A stretch of DNA of 64,000 nucleotides from Streptomyces sp. T12 (GTDB lineage: Bacteria > Actinomycetota > Actinomycetes > Streptomycetales > Streptomycetaceae): contig NZ_CP117866.1 of NCBI RefSeq assembly GCF_028736035.1, forward strand, positions 7,564,001 through 7,628,000, given 5' to 3'. Under the pieces are notes generated by a model, which had not been told where the DNA came from, did not search any database, and worked only from the letters and a program-made list of their open reading frames with translations. This document shows positions 29,177-38,248 of the stretch, piece by piece (position 1 is the stretch's first letter; each line of letters starts with the position of its first letter). The position numbers were made by a program, and so were the translations under genes.

Positions 29177-31249
29177 ATGTCCAGAGCCGTAGGTGTGTCC
29201 AGCGTGTCCTTGGGCTCCTTGGGCTCCTTGGGGGCGGCGCTGCTGCTGGCGTTCACCGCAACGACCGCCGGTGCCGCGCCGCACACCCCCAGAACGGAGA
29301 GAGTCAGCACCGCCGCCGACGGCGCCCAGGCCGACGGGCCGTCGAGCGGGGCCGCGATCAGCGCCGACGGCCGGCACGTCGCGTTCACGTCCACCGCACC
29401 GGGCTTCGGCTGCGCGCACTTCACCCCGTGCCTGCTCGCGAAGGAGCTGACCACCGGCGAGGTCACCAAGATCGATCTCGGCAGCGGCTACACGTACGGC
29501 TCGCCGATGCCGAGCGCCGACGGCAGCCGTATCGCCTTCTCCGCGGGCACCCGGTTCCAGGCCCCTTACCTGTACGACCGCGCCACCGGCCGCGCGGAGC
29601 GACTGTGGCCGCAAAACCCACCCGGCTTCAACGAGTTGGGCCGCGTGCAGTCCATCAGCCCGGACGGCACGCACATCGCGTACACCGTCGGCAACCGCAA
29701 CGGCCCCGAGAACACCCGGCTCCTGTACGTCCGGGACGCGGCCACCGGCACCGACGAGCTGATCTCGCCGGCCGAGGAGGGCTCCAAGGGCGGGGCCTCG
29801 GTGAGCGGGGACGGCGTGCGGGTCGCCTACTCGCTGCCCGGGGCCGACGAGGAGACGGACCCGAGGGACGTCTTCGTCAAGGACCGCAGGACGGGCGAGC
29901 GGACCCAGGTCGACGCGGATCTCGGCGTCGCCCACCTGGTCCGCATCAGCGAGGACGGCCGCCGCGTCCTCCTCAACGCGAACTCCGGGGTGTACGTCCA
30001 CGACCTCCGCACGGGCGAGTCACGGCGCGTCGCCGAGGGAACCGCCTCCTCGGCCACGGCGGACGGCCGGTACGCCGTCGTCTCGGGCGAGGACGGCACA
30101 CGGGTGCGCGACCTGCGGACGGGGCGGACAGGAGCCGCCCTCCCGGAGGACGCCCAGGTGCTGGACGACGCGCTGGCCGCCAAGGGGCGTGCGGTGGTGT
30201 TCAGTTCGTCGGCGTCCCATCTGGTGCCGGGCGACACCAACAGGGAGTCGGACGTGTTCGTCTTCTCGGGCGGGCTCTCGGCCCGTCCGGCCCCGATGCC
30301 GTCCGTCACCGAGCGGATCAGCCTGACCGCGACCGGCCGGCAGCGGTCCGGGGCGTCGTACGACCCGGTGATGGGCGAGGACAAGGTCGTCGCCTTCACG
30401 TCGGAGGGCTCGGTGTTCGTCAACGCGTCCGGTGGCATCTCCCAGGTCAACTCCAGCACGCAGCAACCCTCGTCCGAGGGCACGCCCTGCCGCAGCGGAC
30501 GCATGGTCGGCTACCTGGCCCCGTCCGCGGCCGACGGCGGCCCGGAGGTCAACATCCGCAACCGCTCGGTCGGCAGGCTGACCGGCCTGGGCTCCTACCA
30601 GGGCGTCCGCTTCACGTGGATGGGACAGCCCGTGGTGGACCCCAGCTGCCAGTGGATCACCTACGCCGCCACGCTGCCCGCCACGGACGCCGACCCGCAT
30701 CCGCAGCCGCGGATCTACCGCTTCAAGTTCAACGGAGGCACGACCGACGTGGTCAGCGAGCCGTCGGGCGAGGCGGCGGGCAACCCGTCGATCAACTACG
30801 ACGGCCGCTACATCGCCTTCGAACAAGGCGGTGACCTCTACGTCCGCGACCTGGACACCGGCGGCCTGGAGAAGGTCGGGGAGGACGCATCGGCACCGTC
30901 CCTCAGCGAGGACGGCCGCAAGGTCGCCTTCCGGCAGGGCCGGCACAGCTACGTCCGCGACCTCGACACCAAGGCCACGACCCGGGTCGAGGGCGCGCAG
31001 CCCTCGCTCTCCGGGAGCGGTACGCACCTCGCCTACACGTCGCGGGGCGCTGTATACCTGCTCGAACTCGCCACCGGGGAGCGGCACTTGATCAGCGTCG
31101 ACCGCTGGGGCGGCCGCAACGACCTCCCGGCCGTTCACCCCTGCGTCAACGCCGACGGCACGGTCGTCGCGTTCGAGTCGGTGTCACCCGATCTGGTGGA
31201 GGGGGACACCAACGGGGTGTCGGACGTCTTCCTGCGGACAGTGCAATGA
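29177..31249 (+). CDS. Secreted beta-propeller (PD40/TolB-like) protein
   Basis: The 690-residue protein has a Sec signal peptide (MSRAVGVSSVSLGSLGSLGA then LLLAFTATTAGAA) and many PD40/WD40-like units of the form ADGRHVAFTS...LYVRDxxTG, for example SADGSRIAFSA, SPDGTHIAYTV, YDGRYIAFEQ and ADGTVVAFES. Such repeats fold as beta-propellers in TolB-like proteins; enzymatic function is not evident. ATG 29177 directly follows GGGGGGAA; an ATG seven codons earlier lacks a site. A homologous shorter protein is encoded immediately downstream. The C-terminal unit closes with LVEGDTNGVSDVFLR, a motif shared by both. Confidence 0.85.
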   Translation: MSRAVGVSSVSLGSLGSLGAALLLAFTATTAGAAPHTPRTERVSTAADGAQADGPSSGAAISADGRHVAFTSTAPGFGCAHFTPCLLAKELTTGEVTKIDLGSGYTYGSPMPSADGSRIAFSAGTRFQAPYLYDRATGRAERLWPQNPPGFNELGRVQSISPDGTHIAYTVGNRNGPENTRLLYVRDAATGTDELISPAEEGSKGGASVSGDGVRVAYSLPGADEETDPRDVFVKDRRTGERTQVDADLGVAHLVRISEDGRRVLLNANSGVYVHDLRTGESRRVAEGTASSATADGRYAVVSGEDGTRVRDLRTGRTGAALPEDAQVLDDALAAKGRAVVFSSSASHLVPGDTNRESDVFVFSGGLSARPAPMPSVTERISLTATGRQRSGASYDPVMGEDKVVAFTSEGSVFVNASGGISQVNSSTQQPSSEGTPCRSGRMVGYLAPSAADGGPEVNIRNRSVGRLTGLGSYQGVRFTWMGQPVVDPSCQWITYAATLPATDADPHPQPRIYRFKFNGGTTDVVSEPSGEAAGNPSINYDGRYIAFEQGGDLYVRDLDTGGLEKVGEDASAPSLSEDGRKVAFRQGRHSYVRDLDTKATTRVEGAQPSLSGSGTHLAYTSRGAVYLLELATGERHLISVDRWGGRNDLPAVHPCVNADGTVVAFESVSPDLVEGDTNGVSDVFLRTVQ

Positions 31250-31275
31250 CCACAACCACTCACGGGGGAACAACC

Positions 31276-32559
31276 ATGCACAGCAACAAGCGAGTCGTCG
31301 CGCTCGCCGCCGCCTTCGTCGCCGCCACGGTGGCCCTGACCACAACCTCGGCGGGCGCCGCACCCCGCGTGCCGTCCACCGAGCGGGTCACCCTGTCGGC
31401 GACAGGGGAGCAGGGCAACGGCCACTCCTACGGGCCGGAGTTCAGTGCCGACGGCCGCTTCGCGGCCTTCACGGCGGACGCGTCCAACCTGGTGCCCGGC
31501 GACACCAACGGGGTGTCGGACGCCTTCGTGCGCGACCTGCGCAAGGGGACCGTCGAGCGGGTCAGCGTCAGCTCGGCCGGCGCACAGGCCGACCAGCGGT
31601 CGTCCGTGCAGGCCATCAGCGCCGACGGACGCTACGTCCTGTTCAGCTCGATCGCACGGAACCTGGTCCCCTGGGACACCCCGCCCGCGGACGCCGGCGC
31701 CGCCGACATCTATCTGCACGACCGGCGCACCGGCACCACCCAGCGGATCAGCGTCGGCTTCGACGGGGGCTCCGCCTACGCGGCCGGCGCCGACATGTCG
31801 GCGAACGCCCGCTACATCGCCTTCAACGCCAAGGCCGACCGGATGGAGGAGGGCGCCCGCGACCTCTTCGGAGCCGTGTACGTCTTCGACCGCAGCACCG
31901 GCAGGACCGAGCGGATCAGCAACCCGAACCGCCCGGACAACCCCGCGCTCTTCCAGGACGTGAGCGCCGACGGCCGCTATGTGCTGTACACCCAGCTGGT
32001 GCCGCGCAGCTCGTACGGGATCACCTGGGTGCACGACCGCCGCACCGGCACCGAGGAGCGGGTCAACGTCAAGTCGGACGGCTCCCCGGCCCAGCGGTAC
32101 GCGCTGCCCGCCACGCTCTCCGCGGACGGCCGCACCGTCGCCTTCGAGAACTGGGACGAGGACCTGGTCCCCGGCGGCACCCCCGAGGGCGCGTCCGACA
32201 TCTATGTCCGCGACCTGCGCACGGACATCACCCGGCGGGTCGACACCGGCCCCGACGGCGAGAGCATGCCCGGCCGGCCGGTACTGAGCCCGGACGGCCG
32301 GTACCTGGGCTACGAGGCCACCCCGCGGCTGCCCGACGGCACGCCCGGTCCGACCAACATCTACCTCCGCGACCTGCGCACCGGCACCACCCGTCTGGCC
32401 AGCGCGTCCGTCACTGGCGGGCCCGTGACGGACGCCTCCGTCTGGCTGAGCTCGGTGAGCGCGGGGGCCAAGCGCATCAGCCTCGGCAGCACCTCGTCCC
32501 AGCTCGTCGCCGGCGACACCAACGGCAGCAACGACGGCTTCGTCCGCCACCTGCGGTGA
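31276..32559 (+). CDS. Secreted beta-propeller (PD40/TolB-like) protein
   Basis: A 427-residue paralogue of the preceding gene. Signal peptide MHSNKRVVALAAAFVAATVA then LTTTSAGA; then repeated units with LVPGDTNGVSDAFVRDLRKG near residue 70 and SADGRYVLFSS, SADGRTVAFEN and SPDGRYLGYEA. ATG 31276 has GGGGGA seven bases upstream; a non-signal ATG ten codons earlier overlaps the previous stop (ATGA). The two genes probably form an operon and arose by duplication. Function unknown, location extracellular or cell wall. Confidence 0.85.
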   Translation: MHSNKRVVALAAAFVAATVALTTTSAGAAPRVPSTERVTLSATGEQGNGHSYGPEFSADGRFAAFTADASNLVPGDTNGVSDAFVRDLRKGTVERVSVSSAGAQADQRSSVQAISADGRYVLFSSIARNLVPWDTPPADAGAADIYLHDRRTGTTQRISVGFDGGSAYAAGADMSANARYIAFNAKADRMEEGARDLFGAVYVFDRSTGRTERISNPNRPDNPALFQDVSADGRYVLYTQLVPRSSYGITWVHDRRTGTEERVNVKSDGSPAQRYALPATLSADGRTVAFENWDEDLVPGGTPEGASDIYVRDLRTDITRRVDTGPDGESMPGRPVLSPDGRYLGYEATPRLPDGTPGPTNIYLRDLRTGTTRLASASVTGGPVTDASVWLSSVSAGAKRISLGSTSSQLVAGDTNGSNDGFVRHLR

Positions 32560-32625
32560 TCAGCACAGTGCTCGCATCCTGAGACGGACGGTGAGCACGG
32601 GGGCGACTTGTGCCAGACTGCCCCC

Positions 32626-32676
32626 GTGCTCTCGTTGGCCATGATTATTGGCAGCAGGCGCGCCGGTCCGCAGTGA
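32626..32676 (+). CDS. cimA leader peptide
   Basis: GTG 32626 opens MLSLAMIIGSRRAGPQ and ends in TGA. An internal ATG at 32641 gives MIIGSRRAGPQ. Two adjacent Ile codons (ATT ATT), unusual in this codon usage, precede the terminator by about 80 bases. This matches attenuation by isoleucine supply, sensible for citramalate synthase, whose product leads only to Ile. No ribosome site is visible, so the transcript may be leaderless. Confidence 0.6.
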   Translation: MLSLAMIIGSRRAGPQ

Positions 32677-32730
32677 CCACCACGTACGACCAGGTACGGG
32701 TGGACACCGTCGTCCTCGACCCGCGCGCAG

Positions 32731-32757
32731 ACCTCTCGCACCCGCGAGAGGTTTTTC
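32731..32757 (+). terminator. Attenuator terminator upstream of cimA
   Basis: CCTCTCGC (32732-32739) pairs with GCGAGAGG (32744-32751) over an ACCC loop, followed by TTTTTC. It is one of the few intrinsic terminators with a T-run in the window and lies between the leader peptide and cimA. Confidence 0.8.
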
Positions 32758-32866
32758 TGTTTCCCGGCCCACCCGCAGCCGGGCGGAGAGCGTGAGGGAC
32801 CATAGGTGGGGGCGGTGGAACCGGTCATTCCGGTAGACCGAGATCCGACACAGGAGCCTTACGACC

Positions 32867-34471
32867 ATGACGGTAACCAGCGAGCTCGACGACTCGTTCC
32901 ACGTCTTCGACACCACCCTGCGCGACGGCGCCCAGCGGGAGGGCATCAACCTCACCGTCGCCGACAAGCTGGCCATCGCACGGCACCTGGACGACTTCGG
33001 CGTGGGCTTCATCGAGGGCGGCTGGCCCGGTGCCAATCCCCGGGACACCGAGTTCTTCGCGCGCGCCCAGCAGGAGATCGACTTCAAGCACGCCCAGCTG
33101 GTCGCCTTCGGCGCGACCCGCCGCGCGGGCGCCAAGGCGAGCGAGGACCCGCAGGTCAAGGCGCTGCTGGAGTCCGGCGCCCCGGTGATCACCCTCGTCG
33201 CGAAGTCCCACGACCGGCACGTCGAGCTCGCCCTGCGCACCACGCTCGACGAGAACCTGGAGATGGTCCGCGACACGGTGTCCTACCTGAGCGGGCAGGG
33301 CCGCCGCGTCTTCGTCGACTGCGAGCACTTCTTCGACGGCTACCGCGCCAACCCCGAGTACGCGAAATCCGTCGTCCGTACGGCCTCGGAGGCCGGCGCG
33401 GACGTCGTCATCCTCTGCGACACCAACGGCGGCATGCTCCCCGCCCAGGTCCAGGCCGTCGTCTCGACGGTCCTCGCCGACACCGGCGCCCGGCTCGGCA
33501 TCCACGCCCAGGACGACACCGGCTGCGCGGTTGCCAACACCCTCGCCGCGGTCGACGCCGGTGCGACCCACGTCCAGTGCACGGCCAACGGCTACGGCGA
33601 GCGGGTGGGCAACGCCAACCTGTTCCCGGTGGTGGCGGCCCTGGAGCTGAAGTACGGCAAGAAGGTCCTCCCGGACGGGCACCTGCGCGAGATGACCCGT
33701 ATCTCGCACGCCATCGCCGAGGTCGTCAACCTCACCCCGTCCACGCACCAGCCCTACGTCGGCGTCTCCGCCTTCGCGCACAAGGCCGGCCTGCACGCCT
33801 CCGCGATCAAGGTCGACCCGGACCTGTACCAGCACATCGACCCCGAGCAGGTCGGCAACACCATGCGGATGCTGGTCTCCGACATGGCGGGCCGCGCCTC
33901 CGTCGAGCTCAAGGGCAAGGAACTCGGCATCGACCTGGGCGGCGACCGCGAGCTGGTCGGCCGGGTGGTCGAGCGGGTCAAGGAGCGCGAGCTCAAGGGC
34001 TACACGTACGAGGCTGCCGACGCCTCCTTCGAACTCCTCCTGCGGGCCGAGGTCGAGGGCAAGCCGCTGAAGTACTTCGGCGTCGAGTCCTGGCGCGCGA
34101 TCGTCGAGGACCGCCCCGACGGCACCCACGCCAACGAGGCCACGGTCAAGCTCTTCGCCAAGGGCGAGCGCATCGTGGCCACGGCCGAGGGCAACGGCCC
34201 GGTCAACGCGCTCGACCGCGCGCTGCGGGTGGCGCTGGAGAAGATCTACCCCCAGCTCGCCAAGCTGGACCTGGTCGACTACAAGGTCCGCATCCTGGAG
34301 GGCGTGCACGGCACCCAGTCCACGACCCGCGTCCTGATCTCCACGTCCGACGGGGCGGGGGAGTGGTCCACGGTCGGCGTCGCCGAGAACGTCATCGCGG
34401 CGTCGTGGCAGGCGCTGGAGGACGCGTACACCTACGGGCTGCTGCGGGCCGGGGTGACGCCGGCCGAGTAG
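32867..34471 (+). CDS. cimA: (R)-citramalate synthase
   Basis: Condenses pyruvate with acetyl-CoA to (R)-citramalate, opening a threonine-independent route to 2-ketobutyrate and isoleucine. The 534-residue protein has the HMGL-like TIM barrel (FDTTLRDGAQREGINLTVAD, CDTNGGMLPAQV, HAQDDTGCAVANTLAA, HVQCTANGYGERVGNANL) and a C-terminal LeuA dimer/allosteric domain (from about 400, with VRILEGVHGTQSTTRVLIST). The GxGERxGN form and total length fit the CimA/LeuA2 branch, not 2-isopropylmalate synthase. ATG 32867 follows CAGGAG. Leader peptide and terminator upstream suggest Ile-controlled attenuation. Confidence 0.93.
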   Translation: MTVTSELDDSFHVFDTTLRDGAQREGINLTVADKLAIARHLDDFGVGFIEGGWPGANPRDTEFFARAQQEIDFKHAQLVAFGATRRAGAKASEDPQVKALLESGAPVITLVAKSHDRHVELALRTTLDENLEMVRDTVSYLSGQGRRVFVDCEHFFDGYRANPEYAKSVVRTASEAGADVVILCDTNGGMLPAQVQAVVSTVLADTGARLGIHAQDDTGCAVANTLAAVDAGATHVQCTANGYGERVGNANLFPVVAALELKYGKKVLPDGHLREMTRISHAIAEVVNLTPSTHQPYVGVSAFAHKAGLHASAIKVDPDLYQHIDPEQVGNTMRMLVSDMAGRASVELKGKELGIDLGGDRELVGRVVERVKERELKGYTYEAADASFELLLRAEVEGKPLKYFGVESWRAIVEDRPDGTHANEATVKLFAKGERIVATAEGNGPVNALDRALRVALEKIYPQLAKLDLVDYKVRILEGVHGTQSTTRVLISTSDGAGEWSTVGVAENVIAASWQALEDAYTYGLLRAGVTPAE

Positions 34472-34527
34472 GCCGAACGGACCTCGCCGCCACCCCCCGG
34501 GCCTGTCGTCCACGGCACAGTGGAGCC

Positions 34528-34989
34528 ATGGACGACAGGGACGACAAGGACGGCATGGACGGCATGGACACCGACGCCAGGGCCTTCCTGGCCCGGGGGC
34601 ACGTCGCGACCCGCCTGCCCGCCCAGGACCTGGAGCGGGCGCGGCGTTTCTACGCCGAGAAGCTCGGCCTGGAGCCGGCCGACGAACGGCCGGGCGGGCT
34701 GCTGTACCGGTGCGGGGGCACGGAGTTCGCCGTGTACCGGTCGACCGGAGCCTCCCCCGGCACCTTCACCCAGATGGGCTGGCAGGTCGAGGACGTCGAG
34801 GCGGTCGTGGCGGAACTCAGGCGGCGCGGCGTGGAGTTCGAGGAGGTCGACGTGCCCGGGTTCCGCACGACGAACGGCATCGCCGACATCGAGGGCCACT
34901 ACCCGAGCAAGGGCTTCCGCGGTGAACGCGCCGCCTGGTTCCACGACAGCGAGGGCAACCTGCTGGGCATCGGCCAGCCGTACGCCTGA
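34528..34989 (+). CDS. VOC (glyoxalase/bleomycin resistance) superfamily protein
   Basis: The 153-residue protein shows the paired beta-alpha-beta-beta-beta module: HVATRLPAQDLERARRFYAE near residue 30, FAVYRSTGASPGTFTQMGWQ, VEDVEAVVAELRRRGVEFEE and AAWFHDSEGNLLGIGQPYA. The family includes glyoxalases, dioxygenases and drug-binding proteins; nothing here specifies which. The N-terminal 20 residues (MDDRDDKDGMDGMDTDARAF) are acidic repeats and may be partly untranslated; the ATG with GGAG upstream supports the chosen start. Confidence 0.85.
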   Translation: MDDRDDKDGMDGMDTDARAFLARGHVATRLPAQDLERARRFYAEKLGLEPADERPGGLLYRCGGTEFAVYRSTGASPGTFTQMGWQVEDVEAVVAELRRRGVEFEEVDVPGFRTTNGIADIEGHYPSKGFRGERAAWFHDSEGNLLGIGQPYA

Positions 34990-35058
34990 GGCGCACCCGC
35001 CGGCCGACACCACTGATCCGGCCAGGAGTTGAGTACGCCCCTGTCCTGATGCGGAGTC

Positions 35059-35102
35059 TTGACGCCCCTCGGCACCACCAGTTAACTCACGGCGTGAGCT
35101 AA
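35059..35102 (+). promoter_or_regulatory. Promoter and overlapping operator of the GH3 gene
   Basis: TTGACG (35059-35064), a 17-base spacer and TTAACT (35082-35087) resemble a vegetative promoter. TTAACTCAC-GGC-GTGAGCTAA (35082-35102) is a palindrome with one mismatch covering the -10, as expected for a repressor such as a LacI-type sugar regulator. The regulator is not encoded nearby. Confidence 0.5.
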
Positions 35103-35137
35103 GTCATGTGTTGACTCTGAGAGTCGAGGGACGTTCC

Positions 35138-38100
35138 ATGCGCAGAACCGCCCTGCTCGCCTCCGCCGCGCTCCTGACCACCCTGCTCCCGCTCACCGCC
35201 GCCGCCCCCGCATCCGGCGCCGACGACCCCGCGCCGGTCCCCGTCGACCGCTTCGAGGGCGAGGTGCCCTTCGCGAGCCCGCCCGCCGAGGGCGTCTTCA
35301 CCTGGGGCAGCGACAACGACGACCCGCCCGCCCTGCGGTTGACCGCCCGCGCCGACGCGCCGGAGGGCGAGAAGGTGCTCGCCGGCACGTACGACATCAG
35401 CGGCTACGGCGGCTTCACCCACGGCTTCGCCTTCGCCGAGCCCGCCCACGACTGGTCCGCCCACAGGGGCGTCCGCTTGTGGTGGGACGGCCAGGACAAC
35501 GGCAAGAAGATCGCCTTCGAGCTCAGGGACGGCGGCGCCAACGGCGAGGCCTCCGAGCTGTGGACGACGTCCTTCACCGACGACTTCACCGGCTGGAAAC
35601 AGATCGAGCTGCCGTTCACCGACTTCACCTATCGCACCGACCACCAGCCCGTCGGCGGCATCGACCACATCCTCGGCCTCACCGAGACCTGGGGCTACGC
35701 GGTCACCCTCCCGGTCGGCATCAAGGCGGAGTTCGCCATGGACGGCGTCGAGTTGTACGGCAAGGCCGACCAGTCCCTGAAGGCCTCCGTCCGCACCGAC
35801 TCCGCCGTCTACCCCACCGACGAGGGCGCTACGGCGACCGCGAAACTCACCGTCGCCACGACGGGCTCCATCGCCCTCGCCGAACCCGTCACCGTCACCT
35901 ACGAGACCACGGGCGGCACCGCCGACCCGGGCAGGGACTACACGCCGGTCACGGGAACCGTCACTTTCCCGGCCGGCACGGCCTCCGGCACCACCCGCGA
36001 GATCCGCGTCCCCACCCTGGAGGACAGGTCCGCCGAGCCCGCCGAGACGATCCCGCTGAAGCTGACCGTCACCGGCGCCAAGCCCCCGGCCGAGACCCCG
36101 CAGATCGTCGTCGACGCGCACGGACTGCCGTATCTCGACAGCGAGTTGCCGGTGCGCAAGCGCGTCGCCGACCTCCTCGCACGCCTCTCCCCGGAGGAGA
36201 AGGCCGGCCAGATGACCCAGGCCGAGCGCGGCGCCCTCACCGCGTCCGGTGACATCGCCACGTACGCCCTCGGCTCGCTCCTGTCCGGCGGCGGTTCCAC
36301 GCCGACGCCCAACACCGCCGAGGCCTGGGCGAAGATGATCGACGGCTTCCAGCTCCGGACGCGGGCGACCCGCTTCCAGATCCCGCTGATCTACGGCGTC
36401 GACGCGGTGCACGGCCACAACAACCTGGTCGGCGCGACGGTCATGCCGCACAACATCGGACTCGGGGCGTCCCGCGATCCGTTGCTGGCCCACCAGTCCG
36501 GCGCGGTGACCGCCGCCGAGACCCGGGCCACCGGCAGCCCCTGGGACTTCGCGCCCTGCCTGTGCGTGACGCGGGACGACCGGTGGGGACGGGCGTACGA
36601 GTCCTTCGGCGAGGACCCGGCCCTCGTCGACGCCATGGAGACCGTCATCCAGGGGCTCCAGGGCAGGCCCGACGGCCGCGACCTGAAGCGCGGCGACAAG
36701 GTCCTCGCCACCGCCAAGCACTTCGTCGGCGACGGCGGCACCGAGTACGGCTCCTCCACCACCGGCACGTACACCATCGACCAGGGCGTCACCGAGGTCA
36801 CCCGGCAGCAGTTGGAGGCCGTCCACCTGGCCCCGTACCGGACGGCCGTCGACCGCGGCGTCGGCACGGTCATGCCGTCGTACTCCTCCCTGGACCTCGT
36901 CGGCGACGGCCAGGGGCCGGTGAAGATGCACGCCCGCGCCGACATGATCAACGGCGTCCTCAAGGACCGTATGGGCTTCGACGGCTTCGTGATCAGCGAC
37001 TGGCAGGGCATCGACCAGATCCCCGGGGACTACGCCTCGGATGTGCGTACGTCGGTCAACGCGGGCCTCGACATGATCATGGTGCCGTACGCGTACAAGG
37101 ACTTCCACGCGACCTTGGTCGACGAGGTGCGGGCCGGCCGGATCAGCGAGAAGCGGATGGACGACGCCGTGTCCCGCATCCTCACGCAGAAGTTCCGCCT
37201 GGGGCTGTTCGAGAAGCCGTACGCCGACACCAGCGGGGCCGCGCGGATCGGTTCTGCCGCGCACCGGGCCGTGGCACGTCAGGCGGCCGCACAGTCGCAG
37301 GTGCTGCTGAAGAACACGGACGGGCTGCTGCCCCTGAAGAAGTCGCAGAAGGTCTACGTCGCCGGATCCAACGCCGACGACATCGGCAACCAGAGCGGCG
37401 GCTGGACGGTCACCTGGCAGGGCGCGTCCGGGGACATCACGCCCGGTACGACCATCCTGGAGGCGATGCGGAAGAACTCCGCGCGGCTGACGTACTCCAA
37501 GGACGCCTCGGCACCGACGGACGGCCATGACGTGGGTGTGGTCGTCGTCGGCGAGACCCCGTACGCCGAGGGCGTCGGCGACGTCGGCAACGGCCACGAC
37601 CTTCGGCTGAGCCCCGCCGACCGGGCGGCCGTGGACAAGGTGTGCGGCGCGATGAAGTGCGCGGTGCTGATCGTCTCCGGGCGCCCGCAGCTGATCGACG
37701 ACGAGCAGCTGGCCGGGATCGACGCGCTGGTCGCCTCCTGGCTGCCGGGCACGGAGGGCGACGGCGTGGCGGACGTCCTCTACGGCAGGCGGCCCTTCAC
37801 CGGGCAGCTGCCCGTCACCTGGCCGAAGAGCGAGGCGCAGCTGCCGATCAACGTCGGGGACGCGTCGTACGACCCGAGGTTCCCGTACGGCTGGGGCCTG
37901 ACCACGCTGACCGAGGTGCCGGGCGGCGGCGCCGCGACGCTGAGGGCGCTCGGCATCGCGGCCGCGGCCGCCGAGCGGGCCGGGGCTGAAGAGGCGGGGC
38001 GCGCGCTTGTCACCAAGGCCCGGCTGATCGTCCAGCGCAGGGCGGTCGGCACGGGGATCACCGAGGCGGTGGCGGGGCCCTTCGCCGAGGCCGACCATCT

Positions 38101-38164
38101 GCTGCTGACGGGCCGGTACGGGGCGGCGGTGCGAAAGCTGACGGCGGCGTACAGAGCGGCCTGA
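35138..38164 (+). CDS. Secreted GH3 beta-glucosidase with N-terminal carbohydrate-binding and Calx-beta-like domains
   Basis: The 1008-residue protein has a signal peptide (MRRTALLASAALLTTLLPLT), a CBM11-like jelly-roll domain (about 35-215, with WWDGQDNGKKIAFELRDGG and FTDFTYRTD), a Calx-beta-like repeat (about 220-320, SAVYPTDEGATATAKLTVAT and TGTVTFPAGT), the GH3 N-terminal barrel (about 335-690, IYGVDAVHGHNNL, KHFVGDGGT, nucleophile Asp in GFVISDWQGI near 620) and the GH3 C-terminal domain (VLLKNTDGLLPLKK, ending YGWGL). A 70-residue helical tail follows. It resembles ExoP-type 1,4-beta-glucan glucohydrolases. ATG 35138 has a GAGGG site. Confidence 0.9.
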   Translation: MRRTALLASAALLTTLLPLTAAAPASGADDPAPVPVDRFEGEVPFASPPAEGVFTWGSDNDDPPALRLTARADAPEGEKVLAGTYDISGYGGFTHGFAFAEPAHDWSAHRGVRLWWDGQDNGKKIAFELRDGGANGEASELWTTSFTDDFTGWKQIELPFTDFTYRTDHQPVGGIDHILGLTETWGYAVTLPVGIKAEFAMDGVELYGKADQSLKASVRTDSAVYPTDEGATATAKLTVATTGSIALAEPVTVTYETTGGTADPGRDYTPVTGTVTFPAGTASGTTREIRVPTLEDRSAEPAETIPLKLTVTGAKPPAETPQIVVDAHGLPYLDSELPVRKRVADLLARLSPEEKAGQMTQAERGALTASGDIATYALGSLLSGGGSTPTPNTAEAWAKMIDGFQLRTRATRFQIPLIYGVDAVHGHNNLVGATVMPHNIGLGASRDPLLAHQSGAVTAAETRATGSPWDFAPCLCVTRDDRWGRAYESFGEDPALVDAMETVIQGLQGRPDGRDLKRGDKVLATAKHFVGDGGTEYGSSTTGTYTIDQGVTEVTRQQLEAVHLAPYRTAVDRGVGTVMPSYSSLDLVGDGQGPVKMHARADMINGVLKDRMGFDGFVISDWQGIDQIPGDYASDVRTSVNAGLDMIMVPYAYKDFHATLVDEVRAGRISEKRMDDAVSRILTQKFRLGLFEKPYADTSGAARIGSAAHRAVARQAAAQSQVLLKNTDGLLPLKKSQKVYVAGSNADDIGNQSGGWTVTWQGASGDITPGTTILEAMRKNSARLTYSKDASAPTDGHDVGVVVVGETPYAEGVGDVGNGHDLRLSPADRAAVDKVCGAMKCAVLIVSGRPQLIDDEQLAGIDALVASWLPGTEGDGVADVLYGRRPFTGQLPVTWPKSEAQLPINVGDASYDPRFPYGWGLTTLTEVPGGGAATLRALGIAAAAAERAGAEEAGRALVTKARLIVQRRAVGTGITEAVAGPFAEADHLLLTGRYGAAVRKLTAAYRAA

Positions 38165-38248
38165 GTTGTACAGGGCATCTCTTCCGGTGGGGCAGGTCCG
38201 TACCGGGAGAGATGTCCGTTCTCCTGCCCCATCGGGTAGCGTCGAAGT

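Larger units (their letters stand above)
32560..32866 (+). other. cimA leader region (intergenic, 307 bases)
   Basis: No ordinary gene lies here. In order it holds a weak GTGCTC/GAGCAC inverted repeat (32571-32598), a short leader ORF (32626-32676), an intrinsic terminator (32731-32757), then about 110 bases to the cimA start with CAGGAG as ribosome site. A CAGACT at 32614-32619 placed seven bases before the leader GTG would fit a -10 of a leaderless transcript. That reading is tentative. Confidence 0.6.

Noticed and set aside
32867..34471. 2-isopropylmalate synthase (leuA)
   Set aside because: Motifs and length fit the citramalate synthase branch, and the leader has Ile codons.
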